Shown here piece by piece: positions 1 to 9,170 of a stretch of 64,000 nt of DNA. The translations under genes were made by a program, and so were the position numbers. The notes under the pieces are model-generated. The model was not told the origin of the DNA. It saw only the letters and a list, made by a program, of their open reading frames with translations, and made no database searches. The stretch's first letter is position 1; each line of letters starts with the position of its first letter. The DNA lies in NCBI GenBank assembly GCA_956465555.1, contig OY101115.1, forward strand, positions 1,116,001-1,180,000, given 5' to 3'. Source of the stretch: Nitzschia sp. pyKryTriq1. Its lineage: Eukaryota > Bacillariophyta > Bacillariophyceae > Bacillariales > Bacillariaceae.

Positions 1-1816
1 GAAGGAATTTACGAACTCGCGACTTGTCAACAAGAAAGACGACCCCGACGAATGGGTTACTGAACTGGAAGACTTGAGAGTGCAAATGGAAGATCAAGGT
101 TCCACCATGGAGGATATGGAGTTTATGATGCATATTCTGAACAACCTGCCAAAGGAATACGAGATCACGCAATCGAAACTCGAAGACAAGCTTGAGATCG
201 ACGAGTTGACGATTGACAAAATTCGAACTGAACTGAACCTCAAGTACAAACGAATGTTCCCAAAAGGAGGACAATCGTCAGGAGATGACAATGAAGATAC
301 CGCGCTATTCAGCGGCGGATTCAAGGGAAAATGCAACAACTGCGGAAAAACCGGACACAAGCGTCAAAACTGCCCGGATAATAAGCACAGCGGTGGCGGC
401 GGAGGCGGTAAATTCCAAGGCAATTGTAATCATTGCGGAAAGAAGGGCCATAAAGAAGTAAATTGTTGGTCTAAACATGGAAAACCGGACAAGGCGAATA
501 TTGGGTCGGACGGAAAGAATGATAAAGCGGAAATCGTACTCACTGCCACCCAACCCCATGATTTCGCAATCGGAAATGATGAATACGGTCTTAGCGGAAG
601 AGAAATCAAGATGACCAACGATACCTGGATCGGCGATAGCGGAGCATCTTGTCATATGACGAACGATTCCACAGGAATGTTCGATACCACAGAAATTGAT
701 GAAGAAATCACCATCGGAAACGGAAAACCGATGAAAGCGACTCGCGTCGGAAAAATCAAGGTCGACGTGATACAGAAGAACGGTAAAACAGAGCGGATCA
801 CAGTGACAAACGTGAAGCTCGTTCCCGAACTTTATTTCAAGTTATTCAGTATTACTGCAGCTTTGGACAAAGGTTTCAAGATTGGAAACGACGGTCGGAT
901 TATTTACCTCGAAAAAGGAGACTTTCATCTCGCATTCGACAAAATATTCACGACAAAGACTGGATATTTGCTTGGAGTCGACATGATTCAACAGTCGAAC
1001 GAAATGGCTCAAGCAAATTTGATGACCGGAAATTCGATTGATATCAATGAATTCCACAAGATATTGGGTCACCCGTACGAAGAATCGGTGCGACAGACCG
1101 CGAAGTCGCTAGGATTGAAAGCGACTGGAAAGTTCATTAAATGCGAGGATTGTGCCGTATCGAAGGCACGCCGCAAGAAATTGAATAAAGAGACTGTGAA
1201 ACGAAGCAACAGGAAGGGAGATCGCATGTTCCTGGATATCTCGTCGATCAAAGCCGAGAGTTTCAGTATGAAGAAATTTTGGCTGCTTTTGGTCGACGAT
1301 AACACTGATTGTTGCTTCAGTTTCTTTCTAACCGCGAAAAGCGAATTGAGCGAGACTGTGAGACAGTTTATTAAAGACGTCAAGGCACAACATGGCATCG
1401 AAGTCAAGACAATTCGATGCGACAATGCTGGCGAAAACAAGGCATTAGAAGCGGACTGCAAGAAAGACGGACTCGGAATTTCGTTCGAGTTTACTGCGTC
1501 AGATACCCCGCAACAAAATGGCCGAGTTGAAAGAAAGTTTGCTTCTCTCTATGGAAGAGTGAGAGCAATGTTAAACGGTGCCAGAGTCACCAAAGACTTG
1601 CGTGGGAAATTGTGGGCGGAAGGTGCAAACACTGCGACCGACAACGAAAATATCATCGTTGCAGAAGGAGAATCCGAAAGCGCATACAAGAAATTTCATG
1701 GCACGGACCCCAAATATGCTCGTTATTTAAGGAAGTTTGGTGAGATCGCAATTGTGACGGATCACACTAAAATCAAGGGCAAGATTGAAGATCGAGGCAA
1801 ACCATGCCTGTTGTAG
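1..1816 (+). mobile_element. Ty1/copia LTR retroelement fragment (gag, protease, integrase)
   Basis: The frame is open from the left window edge, so the element begins outside the window. Parts in order are a gag region of UBN2/copia type, two CCHC zinc knuckles (around 330-380 and 425-475), an aspartic protease with a DSGAS active site (around 640), a GAG_pre-integrase region with paired His and Cys residues, and an integrase core with DxxxE-type spacing (DNAGE near 1425, QQNGRVER near 1510). This order (gag, PR, IN, before any RT) is diagnostic of copia elements; diatom genomes carry many, often called CoDi. No reverse transcriptase, RNase H or right LTR is seen before the host carrier gene, so the copy is broken. 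The long open frame suggests a fairly recent insertion. Base use (GA-rich, many CGA and GGA codons) differs from neighbouring genes. Confidence 0.9.
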
Positions 1817-2426
1817 TAAAAAACCAGTAAACTAATCCTCGCTACTACTACTAGAGTAGAGTACTCTCCTCCTCCACCACCAGCAGCACCAGCAGCACTC
1901 TCTCTACTACTCTCTAGAGACGAGACAGAAGTTATTCCAGTACAGAGAGGAAAAGGGGATGCAATGAGAAGTCGTCGTCGTCTCTCTGCTAGCTACAACT
2001 TTAAACTATAGAGGTCTAGCTACGTTGTATGGAAAAGTTACAGTTCTCTCCTCTACTACGATACTAGAGTAGTAGAGAGAGTAGAGGGGGCGGGAGTCGA
2101 GTGGAGAATGCGATACTGTACCAGGTACCGGTAGTACGTTATCGGGATTGGAAGCTAAGACAGTACCTTGAAACGAGAGGGACATTGTTATTTTGTTGGC
2201 GGCAATGACGCGCTGGCTTTTCTATTATTATTTACTCGTTTTTTAATATCGAGCTATCAATTACACACTCTACTAGACTCTACAATACCAATAGATCGAT
2301 AGATCGATCGATCACTGTGGACTAAGATTAATCGGTAGTGTGTACTTGTACTACTGTACATCACACAACATTCAGTAATTTAGTTAGTATATTGCCTGTA
2401 ATTGAAAGCAGAGAAGATTATTCAAG
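1817..2426. other. Intergenic, CTACTAGTAG-type simple sequence and carrier-gene promoter
   Basis: No gene is seen. From about 1835 to 2125 the DNA is a degenerate mix of CTACTACTAG, TCTCTACT and CTCTAGAG units, followed by ACCAGGTACCGGTAGTACGTT (2117-2137). An ATCG tandem run lies near 2292-2312. The remaining 110 bp should hold the promoter and 5' leader of the carrier gene. Confidence 0.6.
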
Positions 2427-3413
2427 ATGGCGGCTCCTTCCGCGCAGAACGCTGGTGACGAATCTTCTTCATCATCGTCTTCTTCTTCCACCCAGCACTC
2501 CAACAACAGAAAAGCAGGTTCCAGGACAGCCGACATGACTCGACGCATGGTCTGTGGTGGTTTGGCGGGTATGGTGGCCAAAACAGCGACCAATCCACTC
2601 GATCGAATCCGAATGCTCAGTCAGACGGGCGAACATGGGATCAGTGGAGGTGCATCGGTGTACAAGTTGTACAGTTCGATTCTTCGCAACGAAGGCGTCA
2701 AGGGGTTGTGGGCGGGAAATGGCGCCAATCTGCTGCGCGTCTTCCCCGCCAAGGCGGTGGTCTTTTCGACGAATGATGTCTACCAAGGCTTCTTTCGGGG
2801 TCTGTCGCACACTCCCAAGGATCAAAAGTTGCATCCCGTCTTGTCCTTTTTGGCGGGAGGCTTTGCGGGCATGTCTGCCACGGCCTGTACGTACCCCCTC
2901 GATTTTGCTAGAGGACGGATAACCGGCAAGCTGGCGCCTGCCGACGGCGGTGTGAAAAAGAAGCATTATAATGGTATTATTCGAACCATGGCCGTGACGG
3001 TCAAGGACGAAGGCGTGCTGGCCCTCTACAAGGGTATCACGCCAACACTGCTCGGCGCCATGCCTTACGAAGGTATTAAATTTGGAACTGTGGGTGTTCT
3101 GGAGCGCATGTTTCCTTCGGATGAAGTTTCTCCGACACGAAAAATGATGTTTGGAGGTGCGGGGGGTGTCATGGCGGGTGTCCTCACGTATCCCAACGAC
3201 ACTGTTCGGCGGTTTCTTCAATTACAAGGCAGTCGAGGGACCAACACCCAGTACACTGGATACTGGGATTGTGTCCGAAAAACATATCAAGTACATGGGA
3301 TTGGGCGTTTCTATAATGGTGTGACTATCAATGTCATACGAATGGCGCCCAATGCCGCTGTGCAGTTTGGATCCTATGAGCTTTTGAAAAAATTGACTGC
3401 TTCTTACTTCTAG
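2427..3413 (+). CDS. Mitochondrial carrier family (SLC25) protein
   Basis: A single-exon gene of 328 residues, the usual length for a six-helix SLC25 carrier of the inner mitochondrial membrane. Three tandem repeats are visible, each with the Px[DE]xx[RK] signature: PLDRIR near residue 57, YPLDFAR near 155 and YPNDTVR near 255. After repeat 1 comes GNGANLLRVFPAKAVVF, a pattern shared by the adenine nucleotide/Mg-Pi (SCaMC), CoA (SLC25A42/Leu5) and SLC25A16 branches. No EF-hands are present, which argues against a calcium-regulated SCaMC. The first 40 residues are Ser-rich and poorly conserved. The substrate cannot be fixed from the sequence; an adenine nucleotide or CoA is the likeliest guess from family resemblance. 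The ATG at 2427 is the first in frame. Confidence 0.88.
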   Translation: MAAPSAQNAGDESSSSSSSSSTQHSNNRKAGSRTADMTRRMVCGGLAGMVAKTATNPLDRIRMLSQTGEHGISGGASVYKLYSSILRNEGVKGLWAGNGANLLRVFPAKAVVFSTNDVYQGFFRGLSHTPKDQKLHPVLSFLAGGFAGMSATACTYPLDFARGRITGKLAPADGGVKKKHYNGIIRTMAVTVKDEGVLALYKGITPTLLGAMPYEGIKFGTVGVLERMFPSDEVSPTRKMMFGGAGGVMAGVLTYPNDTVRRFLQLQGSRGTNTQYTGYWDCVRKTYQVHGIGRFYNGVTINVIRMAPNAAVQFGSYELLKKLTASYF

Positions 3414-4183
3414 GTTGAGCTATATACTGTACCGGTACGTAAGTGTTGTGATAATCAATGACGAATGAATAAATCATCAGTCGATCATCTAAGAGCAATA
3501 CTGACATGTGAGTAGTAGTAAAGAATTGTCAGCTCTTTACTCTACTAGTTGTAGGAGTAGCTACACTTCTTTCTCTCTTTACCGTTCCAGGTACAATACG
3601 AGTAGTCATCTCTCTGTACTGGTACTGTACCGGTACACCGTACTTGTACTATTCGGCGCACGGTAGGTCTACTCTCTCTACTCTAGAGTAGAGAGAGAAG
3701 ACTGACTCTACATCTCTCTCTACTACTAGTAGACTTGCCTACGAGGGGTCCAGCCGGCTCCAGCCAGTAGTTATCCGGTTTGCTCTGATATATATTGCAA
3801 CGATGATGACCTCTGCGACTAAAACCCAGTTAGTGTCCAGTACTCAGTCCTACGTGTGCTCTACGGAGAATGATCCGAACAACTTGGAACTCTGGGAGCA
3901 TAGTTGAATCCCGGAGAGAAACGCGACTGGCCACGAGTGAAAACCGCACAGAAAAAGACAAATGCAAGCAAGCGAGGCAGGGTTCGCAACAACGCAAACG
4001 GGCAACGAGCAACGAGCGCAACGAGCAACGATGCGACGCCCACAATAACCCACAACGGCCATCACTTCATTCCTATCCGAAGCAGCTGCAGCCACAACAG
4101 GCATAAAAAAGAAAACAACACAAACGACAAACTTATCTCGAGACTCTTTCACTCCATCTACCATCCATCTATCGACGTCAACC
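3414..4183. other. Intergenic with palindromic simple sequence
   Basis: No supported gene. At 3595-3735 there are short palindromes: TACTGGTACTGTACCGGTACA, then TCTCTACTCTAGAGTAGAGAGA, then CTACTACTAGTAGA. The final 250 bp is A-rich and contains AACGAGCAACGAGCGCAACGAG short repeats; it is probably the 5' leader of the AIM24-family gene. Confidence 0.5.
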
Positions 4184-5650
4184 ATGTCATATCAACCCTA
4201 CGTGACGACTGGCAGCAGCAATAATAATAGTAATCAGCAGCAGCATAGCCCCTCGCGCCGCCAGCCTAACAATTCGTACGCGACTAGCGCCGGATCGTAC
4301 GCTCCACAAGCAGCAGCAACAACAACAACCTCGGGGTATGCTCCTGCGCTAGCAGGAGGGTATGGTGGTGGAGGCACCATCAATAATTCATATGCGACAT
4401 CGAGGCCCGCAGCGACTTCAACGTATGGCAGCCCGCCTTCCAATATTTCGAATTCGTACGGGGCGTCAGCGTCTGCATACTCTCCCACCAGAACCGCTCT
4501 GCCCGATTTCTCTCAGGCCCTAGACCACCCTCCCCCCACAGCTCCTCCGGTATCATCCACCTATGGATCGTCTAGTAGCGGCGTCAGCAATCGAACTCCT
4601 GCCTATTCTTCGACAGCGACGACGTCGTATGGGGGAGCCAGCAACAAGCCCAGTACCGAATCTTTCTCAACCACTGGCGGCTACAGCCCAGCAGTCGCCA
4701 TTCCCGTCAACAATACGGGTGGCTATTATGGTAGTGGTGAAGATAACAAGCTGACTGCTGGGGGGGTCGCGGTGAGTGCTCTCAATAGCACAACTTATTC
4801 TGGTGGACCTACCGGTGGTTTGATCAGCGAAGGCAACCCCACTAAATGTCACAAGGTAGATTATGAAATCAAAGGACACGAGATGCAGATCGTGGAAATT
4901 GAACTCGACCCTTCGGAGACTGTCATTGCCGAAGCCGGTGCCATGATGTATTTGGATGACGGTATTGATTTCAAGACCAAATTTGGAGATGGTTCCACGC
5001 CCAAGGAGGGATTCTTCAAAAAACTACTAAAGGCAGGTGGTCGTCTGCTCATGGGAGAATCTCTCTTTATCACGCACTTTTCGAACGAAGGTCACGCCAA
5101 AGCCAGAGTAGCATTTGCGGCTCCGTTCCCTGGTACTATTTTGCCCATTAACCTACAAAATCTGAACGGAAAGATTATTTGTCAGAAGGATGCCTTTTTG
5201 TGCGCGGCCAAAGGAACCAAGCTGAGTGTCCATTTGCACAAGAAACTTGGAAGTGGTCTCTTTGGTGGAGAGGGCTTCATTTTACAGAAATTAGAGGGCG
5301 ATGGTATGGCCTTTATTCATGCGGGAGGTATGGTCATCAAGCGTGAACTCCGGGGCGAGAAGCTTCGGATCGATACGGGGTGTGTCGTGGCCTATACCGA
5401 CGGCATCAACTTTGATATTCAATTTGTACCTGGACTCAAGAGCATGTTCTTTGGAGGAGAGGGCCTCTTCCTGGCGACACTCCAAGGAACTGGCACTGTG
5501 TGGATGCAATCTCTACCGTTTTCGCGATTCGCGGATCGCGTCATTCAGTATGCGCCTTCAGCAGGCGGACGTCGGCAAGGCGAAGGCTCGGCGTTGACAG
5601 GTAAAATGGGAGATTTGGTCAACGGTGACGGTTTTGGTTTCAAATTTTAG
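4184..5650 (+). CDS. AIM24/DUF124 family protein with a low-complexity N-terminus
   Basis: A single exon of 488 residues. About residues 220-470 form the AIM24 (TIGR00266/DUF124) beta-barrel domain. The domain starts around [14 protein letters not shown] and contains the family hallmarks [12 protein letters not shown], a Gly-rich LFGGEGF and, near the end, [19 protein letters not shown]. Yeast Aim24 is a mitochondrial protein linked to inner-membrane organisation; bacterial relatives (DUF124) are cytoplasmic and of unclear role. Residues 1-215 are rich in Ser, Tyr, Gly, Gln, Asn and Pro, with repeated NNSYATS and SYGGAS-like blocks: a prion-like or disordered region. No clear mitochondrial presequence is visible, so location is open. 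The gene converges on the plastid-protein gene at 5876, with 225 bp between stops. Confidence 0.85.
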   Translation: MSYQPYVTTGSSNNNSNQQQHSPSRRQPNNSYATSAGSYAPQAAATTTTSGYAPALAGGYGGGGTINNSYATSRPAATSTYGSPPSNISNSYGASASAYSPTRTALPDFSQALDHPPPTAPPVSSTYGSSSSGVSNRTPAYSSTATTSYGGASNKPSTESFSTTGGYSPAVAIPVNNTGGYYGSGEDNKLTAGGVAVSALNSTTYSGGPTGGLISEGNPTKCHKVDYEIKGHEMQIVEIELDPSETVIAEAGAMMYLDDGIDFKTKFGDGSTPKEGFFKKLLKAGGRLLMGESLFITHFSNEGHAKARVAFAAPFPGTILPINLQNLNGKIICQKDAFLCAAKGTKLSVHLHKKLGSGLFGGEGFILQKLEGDGMAFIHAGGMVIKRELRGEKLRIDTGCVVAYTDGINFDIQFVPGLKSMFFGGEGLFLATLQGTGTVWMQSLPFSRFADRVIQYAPSAGGRRQGEGSALTGKMGDLVNGDGFGFKF

Positions 5651-5875
5651 ACATGTTGTGTATAGTACGAGGCGAACTACGAAGTAGTACTACAGTGCAT
5701 CCATTCATAGAGTAACGACTAGCTACGTAGAGAGAAGAGATTCACAGTCCATTGCCTATCATTCTTAGAATCAGGTTCTTTTTCATCCTGGGTGGCCGCA
5801 TTTCTCAATGAATGCAATATTTACAAGCTCTTTTGATGAGGGGGGTGGTAGATATCTACCGATAGTCCGGCAAAA

Positions 5876-6544
5876 TCACGTTCGAAAGAATGCATCGAAA
5901 AAGTTGCCACCGTACTTGCCGTTGTAGTTGGAGGCAAAAGCAGATGCCACAAAGACCCAAAAGAATCCAGGAATGGCCAACAGCATGGCTTCAAATAGCT
6001 CCGCTTTCAAGGTCACCAGGCCAATCTCCTCGGGTGTCACCACAACCGGGGCCGTATGATACCTGGGACTGTACACTTTCATATACCTCGAGTATCCTGA
6101 TTTGGAAACCCCATCAGAAAAGGTAGCCAGAGGGATTTGCTCCACCAGTCCCGTTTCTGCATTGACTCCTTGACAATACAGCTCTATGATTTCGTATCCA
6201 GAATTTGCCCATATGTTCAAGGATGGAAGTTGACACTTGGCCACCACGACGTCGCCGACCTGAAGCGCCTCGAGATCTTTCATCCCAGTTCGAGCTATTC
6301 CCAGTGCCATACGGCCCAGCTCTGTGTCACGCACAACAGGAGTAGTTGTTATCGCCTCTTCATCGGGGCCATCCGGCACCTTTCCTCCCGTGCTCCACAA
6401 GCGGTTTCTACTACGAGCAATAATCTTGACTTCATTGTTTTTCTGTTGAAACAACGTGACGGGAAATGCGTCCGAAGCAATCAGAACGAGCACCAGGGCT
6501 AATACCAATAATGATCTACTACGTGTGGCCAACCAATTGTTCAT
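5876..6544 (-). CDS. Predicted plastid-targeted membrane protein, unknown function
   Basis: I do not recognise the family. Starting at the ATG at 6544 gives 222 residues beginning MNNWLATRSRS, then a hydrophobic stretch LLVLALVLVLIAS followed by SDAFPV, which resembles the ASAFAP signal-transit junction of diatom plastid proteins. An ATG 135 bp further upstream (6679) is in frame but would bury this signal, so it is rejected. The mature part has an acidic linker, a compact middle region (RDTELGRMALGIARTGMKDLEALQ onward, with VGDVVVAKCQLP) and one C-terminal hydrophobic helix (AMLLAIPGFFWVFVASAFA) before NYNGKYGGNFFDAF. This suggests a single-pass thylakoid or envelope protein. Function unknown. 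Confidence 0.7.
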   Translation of the reverse strand: MNNWLATRSRSLLVLALVLVLIASDAFPVTLFQQKNNEVKIIARSRNRLWSTGGKVPDGPDEEAITTTPVVRDTELGRMALGIARTGMKDLEALQVGDVVVAKCQLPSLNIWANSGYEIIELYCQGVNAETGLVEQIPLATFSDGVSKSGYSRYMKVYSPRYHTAPVVVTPEEIGLVTLKAELFEAMLLAIPGFFWVFVASAFASNYNGKYGGNFFDAFFRT

Positions 6545-7162
6545 TCTTTCGTAGGTTACGCCAACCGACAATCCTTCAGGACAAAACGAGGTACAGTACT
6601 GGATATATTTGTATTGTACGTAAAAGCAAAATGACCGCTTTGTGGAACAAATTAGTCCATATTCCATGGTCGGATGCATTTTGTTGATGAAAAGTCGAAG
6701 AACGCACCCGCACTATGAGAAAGAAAGAAGCGGGTGAAGCCCAGACGCCGGTATTATAAATAAAGTCGGATTAGTCCTCGCTACGGAACGATTTGATTTA
6801 GTCGGCTGAGTGAGTCTCGTCGATGAGTGTGCGACTTTTTCTTTTGATGTTTGATGCCTATACCGGTATGCGATGACTAATATTGAGACTTATTTTGAAT
6901 TTTGACTTCGTTTTGCACCATGGCGGCATCATCAGGGATCGGGAATAACACAGTATTCTTGTGAAGCTAGCTCTACTCTGTGCTAGTAGAATGGAGAGTA
7001 GTGATATTGTACGCGGCCTCCTACGTGTAGTAGCCAGCTCTTGATATCTGTGTTCCACTTTCCGAACGACGATGCACGCGCACGATGATTGTCAGAAACT
7101 GTTGCATATGCGAAGGCTCATAAAACTCTCATGGAGTGAAAAATGAAGAAGAATCAACATCA
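6545..7162. other. Divergent promoter region between plastid protein and FAD oxidoreductase
   Basis: No gene is supported. The two flanking genes are transcribed away from each other, so both promoters must lie here. Short open frames on the minus strand have no coding character. Confidence 0.5.
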
Positions 7163-9127
7163 ATGATGATTTTGGTGCTTTGTGGTTTATTGATACTGTT
7201 TGGCACAGCCCTCGGTGCTCGACGTCCATATGTGCTGGTAGAAGCCGAGTCCTTTGACCTCGTGGAAGGCACGGGCTGGGAGATAGATTCACAATTCATG
7301 GATCAGATGGGTTCGCCGTACCTGCTCGCCCATGGCTTGGGTGTCCCTGTCAAGGACGTTATGACAAAGGTGACGGTTCCGTCTCCTGGTCGATACCATG
7401 TTTGGGCGCGCACCAAAGATTGGGTCGCCTACTGGACAAAAGATGAAGTGGACGCTCCTGGCCAGTTCCAGGTTCTCATCAATGAGGTGCCCTTGCCCAC
7501 GACATTTGGTACAGAGGGCGCTGAATGGCACTGGCAAAGTGGTGGAATAGTGGAGCTCAATGAAACAGAGGTGATACTGAAGCTTCATGACCTCACTGGG
7601 ATGGAAGGGCGGTGCGATGCAGTTCTTTTCTCTGCGAATTTGAGTTACCACCCTCCCGACGATGCACCTCCTGAATGGCGCAGGGCGCTACTGGGGATCC
7701 CGGAAACGCCCACTTATCGAGGACATTATGATCTTGTAGTGGTGGGTGGTGGAATCGCTGGTATTGCAGCTTCCCTGAAAGCTGCCCGCCTTGGTTTAAC
7801 AGTAGCCTTGCTCCATGATCGACCAGTGTCGGGTGGGAACTCCAGCCCGGAAGTTGCTGTCGTTGTATCAGGAGACACGCGCTTCCAGCCGCATCCTCAC
7901 GTGGGGTCGATTGTGGAAGAAATTAGGTGGGCGTATGGTAGAGAAAATAGGGGTATGGAGGATCCGGAAGTGGCCTGTAAGTATCAGGTCTCGGCCCTAG
8001 AGGAAGCTGACGTGGATGTTTTTATGAATTATCGAGTGAATCAAGTCTCCATGATCCCAGGAGGGAAAACTATTCGCGGTGTCATAGCCACGAACATTGT
8101 CGATTCTACCAGAATGCTGGTCACTGGATATCTATTTCTCGATAGTACTGGTGATGCTTGTGTTGGATTTTTGGCAGGTGCAGACTTTGATGCAAGTGGG
8201 TTTCACATGGGAAACTCCAACATCTGGAACTTCCGCGACACTAAAGAGCGAGTTGAATTCCCTTCGTGTCCATGGGCGCTCGACCTCTCTGATCGACCTT
8301 TTCCTGGTCGAAACAAGAAAGTTGAAGAGGATACGGGATTTGATAGATTCTCGGGTTGGTATTGGGAAAGTGGATTCAACCGTGACATCATCAAGGACGC
8401 AGAATTGGTACGGGACAACAACTTCAGGGCCATGTACGGAGCATGGCACGTTGTCAAGAATGTGGATAAGTCCAAGCCGAACGCCGAGATTCGCTACTCA
8501 CACTTCCAGGCAGGAAAGCGCGAATCACGACGACTGTTGGGAGATGTCATTCTCAACACTCAACATCTATTGTCCGGCAAGCAGTTTGCCGATGGTCTAG
8601 TTCCATTGAGCTGGCATATTGACGTCCATCATCCCAATCCCTATTTCGTTGATGCCGAGAAATACCGTGAGGATAGCTTCTATGATTGGCCCTTTATAAG
8701 TCAGGTCAATAAAGGCCCTTACTTCAACTACGATCGCCCATTTTGGCTCCCTTACCGCACGCTCTATTCACGGAACATCAACAATCTGTTCATGGCTGGT
8801 CGCGACATATCCGTTACACATGAAGCGCTGGGGTCGGTAAGGGTCCAGGCTACGACGGGGATGATGGGAGAAGTTGTAGGAATGGCGGCTGTGCTCTGCA
8901 ATAAGTACTGCACGGACCCGCGAGGCGTGTACACGACACATCTGGAGGAACTCATTGCATATGCCGACACTGATCCTGAAGAATTGCAGGTTTTAGTTGC
9001 ATCCCAACAACAAGGATGTTGCTCACATGACTACTCGACAGCGGCTCGAGATAAGCCAAAGTGGCATCTTATTTTGGCCTTGAGCTCTCTACTCATTTGG
9101 ATCTCCCTATGGTCGGCAATCTACTAG
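7163..9127 (+). CDS. Secreted/membrane-anchored FAD-dependent oxidoreductase of bacterial type (FAD_oxidored, PF12831-like)
   Basis: A single exon of 654 residues. The start is the ATG pair at 7163/7166; the codon at 7136 is GTG. A signal peptide (MMILVLCGLLILFGTALGA) comes first. Residues about 20-170 form a beta-rich, CBM/golvesin-like module (VLVEAESF, GSPYLLAHGLGVPV, YHVWART, GAEWHWQSGG, GRCDAVLF). A Rossmann FAD motif VVVGGGIAGIAAS lies near residue 195, followed by PVSGGNSSPEV and, near the C-terminus, FMAGRDISVTHEALGSVR. A final hydrophobic helix (ILALSSLLIWISLW) suggests a membrane anchor. The same two-module layout is common in marine Bacteroidetes, Planctomycetes and Lentisphaerae and unusual in eukaryotes, so transfer from bacteria is my inference. 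Substrate unknown; sugars or glycans are plausible. It converges on the GH20 gene with 43 bp between stop codons. Confidence 0.85.
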   Translation: MMILVLCGLLILFGTALGARRPYVLVEAESFDLVEGTGWEIDSQFMDQMGSPYLLAHGLGVPVKDVMTKVTVPSPGRYHVWARTKDWVAYWTKDEVDAPGQFQVLINEVPLPTTFGTEGAEWHWQSGGIVELNETEVILKLHDLTGMEGRCDAVLFSANLSYHPPDDAPPEWRRALLGIPETPTYRGHYDLVVVGGGIAGIAASLKAARLGLTVALLHDRPVSGGNSSPEVAVVVSGDTRFQPHPHVGSIVEEIRWAYGRENRGMEDPEVACKYQVSALEEADVDVFMNYRVNQVSMIPGGKTIRGVIATNIVDSTRMLVTGYLFLDSTGDACVGFLAGADFDASGFHMGNSNIWNFRDTKERVEFPSCPWALDLSDRPFPGRNKKVEEDTGFDRFSGWYWESGFNRDIIKDAELVRDNNFRAMYGAWHVVKNVDKSKPNAEIRYSHFQAGKRESRRLLGDVILNTQHLLSGKQFADGLVPLSWHIDVHHPNPYFVDAEKYREDSFYDWPFISQVNKGPYFNYDRPFWLPYRTLYSRNINNLFMAGRDISVTHEALGSVRVQATTGMMGEVVGMAAVLCNKYCTDPRGVYTTHLEELIAYADTDPEELQVLVASQQQGCCSHDYSTAARDKPKWHLILALSSLLIWISLWSAIY

Positions 9128-9170
9128 TATTCTGGTACTTTTACATTAATTTTACAGTCCATATCACTTG

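Noticed and set aside
3904-4224. 106-codon plus-strand frame overlapping the AIM24-family start
   Set aside because: Starts in A-rich leader and overlaps the AIM24 start in another frame; composition is not protein-like.
5876-6679. Longer form of the plastid protein starting at 6679
   Set aside because: The extra 45 residues would place the signal peptide internally; the ATG at 6544 gives a proper N-terminal signal.
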